Part shown: piece after piece, positions 32,928-39,830 of the stretch | Position numbering within the stretch: position 1 is the stretch's first letter | Layout: each line of letters opens with the position of its first letter | Assembly: GCF_019219825.1 (NCBI RefSeq) | Contig: NZ_JAHUXH010000005.1 | Coordinates: 62,001 to 126,000, forward strand | Direction: 5' to 3' | DNA length: 64,000 nucleotides | DNA from: Streptomyces sp. TRM70350 | GTDB taxonomy: Bacteria > Actinomycetota > Actinomycetes > Streptomycetales > Streptomycetaceae | The notes under the pieces: model-generated | What the model saw: only the letters and a program-made list of their open reading frames with translations | The model's database searches: none | Told to the model about the DNA's origin: nothing | Translations under genes and position numbers: made by a program

Positions 32928-32962
32928 AAACCCCAGGTCAGCGGCTATCTGTCCTGGGGTTT
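32928..32962. terminator. bidirectional terminator between int and tRNA-Thr
   Basis: AAACCCCAGG (32928-32937) pairs perfectly with CCTGGGGTTT (32953-32962) around a 15-base loop. Read on the minus strand the stem is followed by TTTTCTG, so it is a good terminator for the tRNA-Thr transcript. It also ends integrase transcription on the plus strand. A diverged copy lies at 13116. Confidence 0.8.
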
Positions 32963-32965
32963 CTC

Positions 32966-33009
32966 GGAGCCGCCTTCGGGATTCGAACCCGAGACCTACG
33001 CATTACGAG
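32966..33009. repeat. attachment site copy, right (44-bp core in tRNA-Thr)
   Basis: Perfect 44-bp match to 13154-13197. It covers the tRNA 3' end, T arm and the region up to the anticodon loop, the usual crossover area for tyrosine integrases. The complete tRNA is on this side, so integration rebuilt the gene here and left the half copy on the far side. Confidence 0.9.
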
Positions 33010-33041
33010 TGCGTTGCTCTGGCCATCTGAGCTAAGGCGGC
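32968..33041 (-). tRNA. tRNA-Thr (anticodon CGT)
   Basis: A 74-base cloverleaf on the minus strand: acceptor GCCGCCT/AGGCGGC, D stem GCTC/GAGC, anticodon stem ACGCA/TGCGT with loop CTCGTAA, T stem TCGGG/CCCGA with TTCGAAT, and discriminator T. Anticodon CGT reads ACG. CCA is not encoded. It is the integration target of the element to its left and is followed by a hairpin terminator. Confidence 0.95.
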
Positions 33042-33148
33042 GCGCCGTCCGCACTATGGTGCGATCAGCAACGTCGGTAAGTCTACACAGTTTCCAGAGG
33101 TGCTCCGTACCAGCCCCGGAGCGCGGGGCTCCGAGGCCGGGCGAGGCG

Positions 33149-34720
33149 CTAGGAGCAGCGCTTTCCGTCCGTGGGCGGGGTGCCGCGGAGGAGGTACGTG
33201 TTGATCGTACGGTCGATGCACGCGCTGCCGCGGCCGTACGCCGTGTGGCCGTCGCCGTCGTAGGTGAGGAGGCGGCCGGAGGAGAGCTGGCGGGACAGGG
33301 ACTGGGCCCAGCGGTACGGGGTCGCCGGGTCGCGGGTGGTGCCCACCACGACGATCGGCGCCGCGCCCTTCGCCTCGATCCGGTGCGGCTCGCCCGTGGG
33401 CGCGACCGGCCAGTACGCGCAGTTCAGCGCGGCCCAGGCGAGGGCTTCGCCGAAGACGGGGGACGCCTTCTCGAAGGCGGGCAGCGATTTGCGTACGTCG
33501 TCCGGGGTGTTGAAGGAGGGCGGGAGGTCCAGGCAGTTCACGGCGGCGTTGGCGTACATCAGGTTCGCGTAGCGGCCGTCGGCGTCCCGCTCGTAGTAGC
33601 CGTCGGACAGGACGAGCAGACCCGCGCCGTCGTTCTTCTTCATCGCCGCGGTCAGCGCCTCGCGCAGCTGCTCCCAGGCCGCCTCGTCGTACATCGCCGC
33701 GATCACGCCGGTGGTGGCGAGGGACTCGGTGAGCCTGCGGCCGCTCGCGTCGCCCGTGGGCAGCGGCTTCGCGTCCAGCTTGTCGAAGAACGCCTTGAGG
33801 TTCCGGCCCACCTGCTCCGGCCGCGCCCCACGGCCCCCGAGCGGGCAGTCCGCGTGCCGTACGCAGTCCTTCGCGAACGCCTGGAACGCCGTGTCGAACC
33901 CGGCCGTCTGCTCCAGGTTCAGCCGGCGGGCCGACAACGTCGGGTCCATCGCGCCGTCCAGGACCAGCCGTCCCACCCGCTTCGGGAAGAGCCCGGCGTA
34001 CGTCGCACCGAGGAACGTCCCGTACGACGCCCCCACATAGGTCAGCTTCCGGTCCCCCAGCGCCGCCCGCAGGATGTCCATGTCCCGGGCCGCCTCGACC
34101 GTCGAGACATGCCGCAGCAGCTCGGGCGCGTCGGCCCCGCATCCCTCGGCGAAGCCCTTGTACGCGTCCACCAGCCCGTCGACCTCCCGCCGGTCGTCGG
34201 GCGTGACGTCCGTCTGCGTGTACGCGTCCATCTCCCGCCCGTCGAGACACTCGACGGGCTCGCTGCGGGCGACTCCGCGCGGATCGACCGCGACCATGTC
34301 GTACTGGGCGCGCACCTGCGCCGGGTAGCCGATCGCGGCGTACGACTGCAGGTAGCCGACCGCCGAGCCACCCGGCCCGCCCGGGTTCACCAGCAGCGAA
34401 CCCAGCCGCTTGCCCGGCCCCGTGGCCTTCTTGCGGGCCACGGCGAGCCGTACGTCGCCGGCGTCGGTCCTGGCGTAGTCGAGGGGTGCCCGCAGCGTGG
34501 CGCACTCGAAGCCGGGGACACCGCAGGAGCGCCAGCTGAGCTTCTGCCGGTAGTACGGCGTCAGGGCGGAGGGGGTCTCCTGGGGCAGCGCCGCGAGCGC
34601 CGCCGTCTGGGCCGCCGGCGAGCTGGCGGAACTCGTCGAGCTTCCGGAGGAGCAGGCGGAGACGACCAGCGCCGCGAGGGCGAGGAGCGTGGCTCCGGTG
34701 CGGGATCTGGTGCTGAACAT
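33149..34720 (-). CDS. secreted tripeptidyl aminopeptidase-like lipoprotein (alpha/beta hydrolase)
   Basis: 523 residues from ATG 34720 (MFSTRSRTG). The signal sequence ends in LVVSAC, a lipobox, so it is a surface lipoprotein. The oxyanion region is VNPGGPGGS. The nucleophile elbow is GASYG with Ser232. The acid lies in TTRDPATPY and the His in DGDGHTAYG. This is the SlpD/Tap pattern of Streptomyces peptidases with a C-terminal cap, which remove short peptides from substrate N-termini. Longer frames to 34834 run through a non-typical leader. It reads towards the tRNA. Confidence 0.88.
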   Translation of the reverse strand: MFSTRSRTGATLLALAALVVSACSSGSSTSSASSPAAQTAALAALPQETPSALTPYYRQKLSWRSCGVPGFECATLRAPLDYARTDAGDVRLAVARKKATGPGKRLGSLLVNPGGPGGSAVGYLQSYAAIGYPAQVRAQYDMVAVDPRGVARSEPVECLDGREMDAYTQTDVTPDDRREVDGLVDAYKGFAEGCGADAPELLRHVSTVEAARDMDILRAALGDRKLTYVGASYGTFLGATYAGLFPKRVGRLVLDGAMDPTLSARRLNLEQTAGFDTAFQAFAKDCVRHADCPLGGRGARPEQVGRNLKAFFDKLDAKPLPTGDASGRRLTESLATTGVIAAMYDEAAWEQLREALTAAMKKNDGAGLLVLSDGYYERDADGRYANLMYANAAVNCLDLPPSFNTPDDVRKSLPAFEKASPVFGEALAWAALNCAYWPVAPTGEPHRIEAKGAAPIVVVGTTRDPATPYRWAQSLSRQLSSGRLLTYDGDGHTAYGRGSACIDRTINTYLLRGTPPTDGKRCS

Positions 34721-34865
34721 GATCCTGGGCCTGCGGTGGGTGCGCCTTGTGTGCATCCAGCGAGCGTAACGCTGGGCGATGACTCGGATGCGGTGCGTGC
34801 GGCTTGTGCCTCGGACGAGTGGGGGCTGTCCCACGGATGAGGGATACCGTCAACGGGCTGTGCCG

Positions 34866-35014
34866 GGGGTGACGGGCGCCATCAGGCTCCGGAGGACGGG
34901 GGTGACGGGCGCCGTCGGGCTCCGGGAGACGGGGTGAAGGGCGCCGTCAGGCTCCGGGAAACGGGGGTGACGGGCGGCGCCGTCAGGCTCCGGGAGACGG
35001 GGGTGACAGCCGCC
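34866..35014. repeat. imperfect 32-36-bp tandem repeats
   Basis: Four to five copies of a unit like GGGGTGACGGGCGCCGTCAG followed by GCTCCGGGAGAC, starting near 34866, 34899, 34932, 34963 and 34999 (last partial). Unit length varies from 31 to 36 bp. They lie in the gap between the peptidase start and the holB stop. They are open in frame beyond holB, but the holB protein ends before them. Confidence 0.75.
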
Positions 35015-35046
35015 GCCGATCATCAGCCGAGGGCCGCTGCCCCTGC

Positions 35047-36252
35047 TCAGCCTGCTCTGAGTGCCATCGTCATCGCCTCCACGGCCAGCAACGGCGCCAC
35101 ATTCCGGTCGAGCGCGTCCCGGCACGCGGCGATCGCCTCGATGCGGCGCAGGGTGGATTCGGGTGAGCTGCTGCGGGCGAGCCGCTCCAGCGCGTCCTCG
35201 GCGTCCGTGTTGGCCAGCGCGATCCGGGAGCCGAGCTGGAGGGCGAGGACGTCGCGGTAGAAGGCCGTGAGGTCGGTGAGGGCGAGGTCGAGGCTGTCGC
35301 GCTGCGTCCGCGTGCGCCGGCGCTTCTGCTTGTCCTCCAGCTCCTTGATCACACCCGCCGTACCCCGTGGCATCCGGCCCCCCTGCGCCGCACCCAGCGC
35401 CGCCTTCAGCTCCTCGGTCTCCTTGGCGTCGATCTCCGCGGCGAGCTGCTTGGCATCCTCCGCGGCCGCGTCGACCAGCTCCTGGGCGGCCTTGAGGCAG
35501 CCGCCGATGTCGTCGACGCGCAGCGGCAGCTTCAGCACGGCCGCCCGGCGTGCTCGCGCCGCCGGGTCGGTGGCCAGGCGGCGGGCGTGGTCGACGTGCC
35601 CCTGTGTGGCGCGGGCAGCGGCGGCGGCCACGTCGGGTTCGACGCCCTCGCGTCGTACGAGCATGTCGGCGACGGCCTCCACCGAGGGCGTGCGCAGGTT
35701 CAGGTGGCGGCAGCGGGAGCGGATGGTGGGCAGGACGTCTTCGATGGACGGGGCGCACAGCAGCCAGACCGTGCGCGGGGCCGGCTCCTCGACCGCCTTG
35801 AGGACGGCGTTGGCGGACTTCTCGTTCAGCCGCTCGGCGTCCTCGACCAGGATGATCTGCCAGCGGCCGTTCGCCGGCGAGGTGAACGACTTGCGGACCG
35901 TGTCCCGCATGTCGTCCACGAGGATCTGCGCGCCGATCGCGACGACCGTGGTGACGTCGGCGTGCGTGCCGACCAGGGCCGTATGGCACCCGTCGCAGAA
36001 CCCGCACCCCGGTGCGCCGCCCAGCGCGCGGTCCGGGCTCACGCACTGCAGCGCCGCCGCGAACGCCCGCGCGGTCTGCGTCCGCCCCGACCCCGGCGGG
36101 CCCGTGAACAGCCACGCGTGCGTCATCTTGGACGCCTCGGGCAGCGGGGCGTCAACCGCGGCCGCGGTGACCAGCGCGTCGGCATCCCGGGCAGCGGCGG
36201 TGAGCTGCTCGCTCACCCTCTCCTGCCCGACGAGGTCGTCCCACACGCTCAT
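35047..36252 (-). CDS. holB: DNA polymerase III subunit delta'
   Basis: 401 residues. The clamp-loader AAA+ fold is clear: VWDDLVGQERV at the start, P-loop TGPPGSGRTQTAR (Arg replaces the usual Lys in the Walker A motif, so it probably does not hydrolyse ATP, as in other delta' subunits), zinc-binding Cys set GCGFCDGCH, and the SRC motif in TIRSRCRHLNLRTP. It works in the sliding-clamp loader of the replisome. It lies 97 bp downstream of tmk, the usual actinobacterial arrangement. It lacks the normal conserved Lys, which is expected for the subunit. Confidence 0.93.
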   Translation of the reverse strand: MSVWDDLVGQERVSEQLTAAARDADALVTAAAVDAPLPEASKMTHAWLFTGPPGSGRTQTARAFAAALQCVSPDRALGGAPGCGFCDGCHTALVGTHADVTTVVAIGAQILVDDMRDTVRKSFTSPANGRWQIILVEDAERLNEKSANAVLKAVEEPAPRTVWLLCAPSIEDVLPTIRSRCRHLNLRTPSVEAVADMLVRREGVEPDVAAAAARATQGHVDHARRLATDPAARARRAAVLKLPLRVDDIGGCLKAAQELVDAAAEDAKQLAAEIDAKETEELKAALGAAQGGRMPRGTAGVIKELEDKQKRRRTRTQRDSLDLALTDLTAFYRDVLALQLGSRIALANTDAEDALERLARSSSPESTLRRIEAIAACRDALDRNVAPLLAVEAMTMALRAG

Positions 36253-36349
36253 GGGTCACGCCGCCCTTCCGTCACACTGCGCGGTACGCCCTCCATTGTG
36301 CGGGCCACCACTGACAACGGGCGGCTCGCTCCGGCCCCGCCGGGGTACG

Positions 36350-39300
36350 TCAGCGCCCGCGCCCCTTGCCCCGCCGGTCCTGCTCGTCGTCGTACTCCTC
36401 CTCGTGCGGCCCGAGCAGCTCGTCCGCCAGCGACGGCAGATCGTCCAGCGGGGTCTCCTCGGCCCAGTCCGGCCGCGGCCGCCGCTGCGGCCTGCCGTCG
36501 GCGTCGACCTGCGGCAGCTCGCGCGTACGGTCCTCGGTCCCGTCCGGACCCGCCCCCGGCCGCTCGTCCCGGAAGAACCCGGGCGGCACCCGATCGGAAG
36601 GATCCTCACCCCGCACGGGTGGCAGCACCGTGGTCTCGTCCGCCGCACCGGGCACGACCGGCGGCAGTACGGCGGTCTCGTCGGCGGCGTGCGGGGGCTC
36701 GCTCGGCGCGTTCTCCCCTGCCCCAGGGCGCCCCACCGGCGGCAGTACGGCAGTCTCGTCCGCCGCGCCCGACGGCCCGACAGGCGGCGGCACAGCCGTC
36801 TCGTCCCCCGTCCCCGCAGCCGCCCCCGGCTGCGGCAACTCCGCGGTCACCTCGCCATCAGGACCCCCGGCAGCAGCCCCCGCGTCGGCCCCGGCGTCCG
36901 GGCCCTCGGCCCCGGGCCGTACCGGCCGCAGCACGGCCGTGTCCTCCACGGGCCCGCCCGACGCGTTCGTCGGCGTCACCACCGGCGTGGGCACAGTCGC
37001 CGCGTCCGGCGGCACCGCCGGCGTGGCCAGGGCCGTCGGCGGCAGGGGCCCCGCCGCTGCCGCCGCCGCGGCCTGCTCGGCCGCCCGGCGTGCCTCCTCG
37101 GCCCGCAGCAGCGCCTCCTCGGCCTTGCGCTGCTTCTCCAGGCGGCGTGCCTCGGCCTCGGCCCGAATCCGGGCCTCCTCCTCGGCCTGCCGGCGGCGCC
37201 GCTCCTCCTCGGCCTTGCGGCGGGCCTCCTCCTCGGCCCGCGCCTGTTCCTCGGCGAGGAGCCGGGCCCGTTCCTCCTCGGCGCGGCGGCGTGCTTCCTC
37301 GGCGCGCTGCCGGGCCTCCTCCGCCTGTCGTTCGGCCTCGCGCCGCTGCGCCTCCTCCAGCTCGCGCCGCTTGCGCTCCTCCTCCTCGGCACGCAGCCGG
37401 GCGAGCTGCTCCTGGCGCTCCCGCTCCAGGCGCTCCTCCTCGGCCTTGCGGGCGGCCTCTTCCTCGGCCTTGCGGCGGGCCTCCTCCTCGGCCTTGCGGC
37501 GCGCCTCCTCCTGGGCCTTCACCTCGGCCTCGGACAGCGGCAGCATCTGGTCGAGCCGGTGCCGGATGACGGTCGTGACGGTCTCGGGCTCCTGCCCGGC
37601 GTCCACCACCAGGTACCGCCCGGGGTCGGCCGCGGCCAGCGTCAGGAAGCCGGACCGCACGCGCGCGTGGAACTCGGCCGGCTCCGACTCCAGCCGGTCC
37701 GGTGCCTCCGTGAACCGCTCCCGCGCGGTCTCCGGCGAGACGTCCAGCAGGACCGTCAGGTGGGGGACGAGACCATGGGTCGCCCAGCGGTTGATGCGGG
37801 CGATCTCGGCCGGGGACAGGTCACGGCCCGCCCCCTGGTAGGCCACCGACGAGTCGATGTACCGGTCGGAGATCACGACGGCACCCCGCTCCAGCGCGGG
37901 CCGGACCACGGTGTCCACGTGCTCGGCGCGGTCCGCCGCGTACAGCAGCGCCTCCGCGCGGTGCGAGAGGCCTGCGCTGGAGACGTCCAGCAGGATCGAC
38001 CGCAGCCGCTTGCCCACCGGCGTCGCCCCCGGCTCGCGGGTGAGCACGACCTCGTGGCCCTTGGCCCTGATCCACTCGGCGAGCGCCTCGGCCTGGGTGG
38101 ACTTCCCGGCGCCGTCGCCGCCCTCCAGGGCGATGAAGAACCCGGAGGCGGCGGGCGTCGGCTCCGGGTCGTCGCCGCCGAGCAGCGCATGGCGCAGGTC
38201 CTGGCGCAGCGGCACCCCGGAGCGGTCGTCGAGCTTGGCCAGCACCAGCGCGGCGACCGGCAGCAGCAGCGCCCCGACCAGCATCAGCGTGAACGCCGCC
38301 CCACCGTGCGCGAAGACGAACTTGCCGCTCTCCAGCCGGTGCGGCCCGATCAGCGCCGCCACCATGGGTGCGATCAGCGCGCCGAGCGCCACGAAGACCC
38401 GCACCACCGCGTGCAGGTGCTCGGTCGTGCGGGCCCGCCGGAAGTCCTCGGCCTCCTGGTCGAGCAGCGTGTGCCCGGTGTTGGCGGCCACGCCCGCGCC
38501 GACACCGGCCAGCGCGACGATCAGCAGCACGGTGGCGACGTCCGGGACGAGCCCGGCGGCCAGCAAGGCGACGCCGGTGAAGGCGATCGCCAGCGCGAGC
38601 AGGCGGCGCCGCGACAGCGACACCAGCACCTTCGGTGCCGTACGGACACCGGCGACGACACCGCCGGTGAGCAGGCACACCAGCAGCCCGTACGTCACCG
38701 GGCCGCCACCCAGGTCCTTGGCGTGCAGCACGGACACCGCGACGACGGCGGCCACCGCGCCGGCGACGGCCGCGCAGGAGAGCACCAGCAGCGGCATCGC
38801 GCCCGTACGGCCCTTGTCGGCACCCGCGGCCGTCCGGGGGCGGCGCAGCCCCTCCAGCGGGGACCGCGCGCGCGGGGTGCGCGTGCCGGGCACCTCCAGG
38901 AAGGTCAGCACGGACAAGGACGCGGCGAACAGACCCGCCGCGACGTACGAGGCGAGGGCCGCCTGGTGCTGGGCGAACCAGTCGATCCCGGCACCGAGCA
39001 GATTGTTGAACAATCCCGCGACGACCAGCGCGGCACCCGCGAGGGGGACGGCCACGAAGCTCGTACGCAGGGACAGGCGGCGCAGCGCGTCCATGTGGTC
39101 CGGCAGCGGCCGTACCGTCGCGCCCTCCGGCGGCGGCGCGGGCAGCAGCGCGGGCGCGGCGCTCTCGCGGCACACCGTCCAGAACCGCTCGGCGACACCG
39201 GTGACGAACACGGTCACCAGCAGCACGGCGAGCGCGTCGTCCGGAGTCCAGTCGATCCACAGCGGCGCGACGATCAGCAGCGCGGCCCGCAGCCCGTCCA

Positions 39301-39667
39301 CGCCGACCATGGTCCAGCGGCGGTCGAGCGGACCGTCCTGCGAGGTGAGCGAGGAGAGCGGGCCCAGGAGTACGGCACCGAAGAGCAGCGTCGCGAGGAT
39401 GCGCACCCCGAAGACGGTCGCCACCGCGAACGCCACGCCCCGGTACCCACCGCCGAAGGACCCCTCGGCGATCGCCGCCTGGAGGACGAGGACGACCAGC
39501 ACCAGGAGCGCGAGCACGTCACCGATGCCGCTGACGAACTGCGCGCTCCACAGCCGCTTCAGCTGTGGGCGGCGCAGCAGCGCGCGCACGGCACGCTCGC
39601 GGGAGTCCGCGACCAGGGCGTCGTCGGGGGCCGGGTGATGGGCCGTTGGCTGCTCGGCTCGCGTCAT
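36350..39667 (-). CDS. tmk: dTMP kinase fused to an MFS-like membrane domain
   Basis: 1105 residues in four parts. Residues 1 to ~490 form an MFS-like transporter region with about 12 membrane segments. A thymidylate kinase domain spans about 505-705, with P-loop EGGDGAGKST and the DRY motif in SDRYIDSSVAYQG. A long charged coiled coil of Glu/Arg/Ala repeats (EEARRKAEEEARRKAEEE and similar) covers about 712-870. A disordered tail carries six copies of a motif like DETAVLPPV. A free Tmk is about 210 residues. The kinase makes dTDP from dTMP; why it is tied to a membrane transporter fold is not settled. The fusion is typical of Streptomyces. It is upstream of holB. Confidence 0.93.
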   Translation of the reverse strand: MTRAEQPTAHHPAPDDALVADSRERAVRALLRRPQLKRLWSAQFVSGIGDVLALLVLVVLVLQAAIAEGSFGGGYRGVAFAVATVFGVRILATLLFGAVLLGPLSSLTSQDGPLDRRWTMVGVDGLRAALLIVAPLWIDWTPDDALAVLLVTVFVTGVAERFWTVCRESAAPALLPAPPPEGATVRPLPDHMDALRRLSLRTSFVAVPLAGAALVVAGLFNNLLGAGIDWFAQHQAALASYVAAGLFAASLSVLTFLEVPGTRTPRARSPLEGLRRPRTAAGADKGRTGAMPLLVLSCAAVAGAVAAVVAVSVLHAKDLGGGPVTYGLLVCLLTGGVVAGVRTAPKVLVSLSRRRLLALAIAFTGVALLAAGLVPDVATVLLIVALAGVGAGVAANTGHTLLDQEAEDFRRARTTEHLHAVVRVFVALGALIAPMVAALIGPHRLESGKFVFAHGGAAFTLMLVGALLLPVAALVLAKLDDRSGVPLRQDLRHALLGGDDPEPTPAASGFFIALEGGDGAGKSTQAEALAEWIRAKGHEVVLTREPGATPVGKRLRSILLDVSSAGLSHRAEALLYAADRAEHVDTVVRPALERGAVVISDRYIDSSVAYQGAGRDLSPAEIARINRWATHGLVPHLTVLLDVSPETARERFTEAPDRLESEPAEFHARVRSGFLTLAAADPGRYLVVDAGQEPETVTTVIRHRLDQMLPLSEAEVKAQEEARRKAEEEARRKAEEEAARKAEEERLERERQEQLARLRAEEEERKRRELEEAQRREAERQAEEARQRAEEARRRAEEERARLLAEEQARAEEEARRKAEEERRRRQAEEEARIRAEAEARRLEKQRKAEEALLRAEEARRAAEQAAAAAAAGPLPPTALATPAVPPDAATVPTPVVTPTNASGGPVEDTAVLRPVRPGAEGPDAGADAGAAAGGPDGEVTAELPQPGAAAGTGDETAVPPPVGPSGAADETAVLPPVGRPGAGENAPSEPPHAADETAVLPPVVPGAADETTVLPPVRGEDPSDRVPPGFFRDERPGAGPDGTEDRTRELPQVDADGRPQRRPRPDWAEETPLDDLPSLADELLGPHEEEYDDEQDRRGKGRGR

Positions 39668-39722
39668 GCTTTCAGCCTATCGGGCCGCACCGACACTCCA
39701 GTGCGGCCGCCCGAACGTCCGC

Positions 39723-39753
39723 ACGCCCCGACACCGATGTGATGCCGGGGCGT
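39723..39753 (-). terminator. hairpin between topA and tmk
   Basis: ACGCCCCG (39723-39730) pairs with CGGGGCGT (39746-39753) around a 15-base loop, in the 163-bp gap between the topA stop and the tmk start. No U-run follows. It may separate topA from tmk transcription. Confidence 0.45.
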
Positions 39754-39830
39754 ACGTTTCGCGAACACGTGGTGGAGGAAGGGCCGTTGCCGAACGAGGC
39801 GGACCGGCCCGGTGCACCGGCGCTCCTGAC

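Larger units (their letters stand above)
13154..33009. mobile_element. integrated mobilisable element in tRNA-Thr(CGT)
   Basis: About 19.8 kb between two perfect 44-bp tRNA-derived repeats, with integrase, regulator and excisionase at the tRNA-proximal end. The backbone (24855-32839) carries relaxase, MobC, DUF2637, a DUF3631 ATPase, xis, an XRE regulator and int. The cargo (13404-24810) carries a herA-nurA-methylase operon and a radical SAM peptide-like cluster. I find no TraB/FtsK-type conjugation ATPase and no known plasmid Rep, so it is closer to an integrative mobilisable element than to a classical actinomycete ICE. The herA-nurA-methylase segment has clearly lower GC than the flanks. 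Confidence 0.88.

Noticed and set aside
35267..39742. A 1491-residue plus-strand frame opposite holB and tmk
   Set aside because: It is antisense to two recognised genes and consists of Arg/Gly/Gln/Leu-rich strings mirroring the coiled-coil codons.
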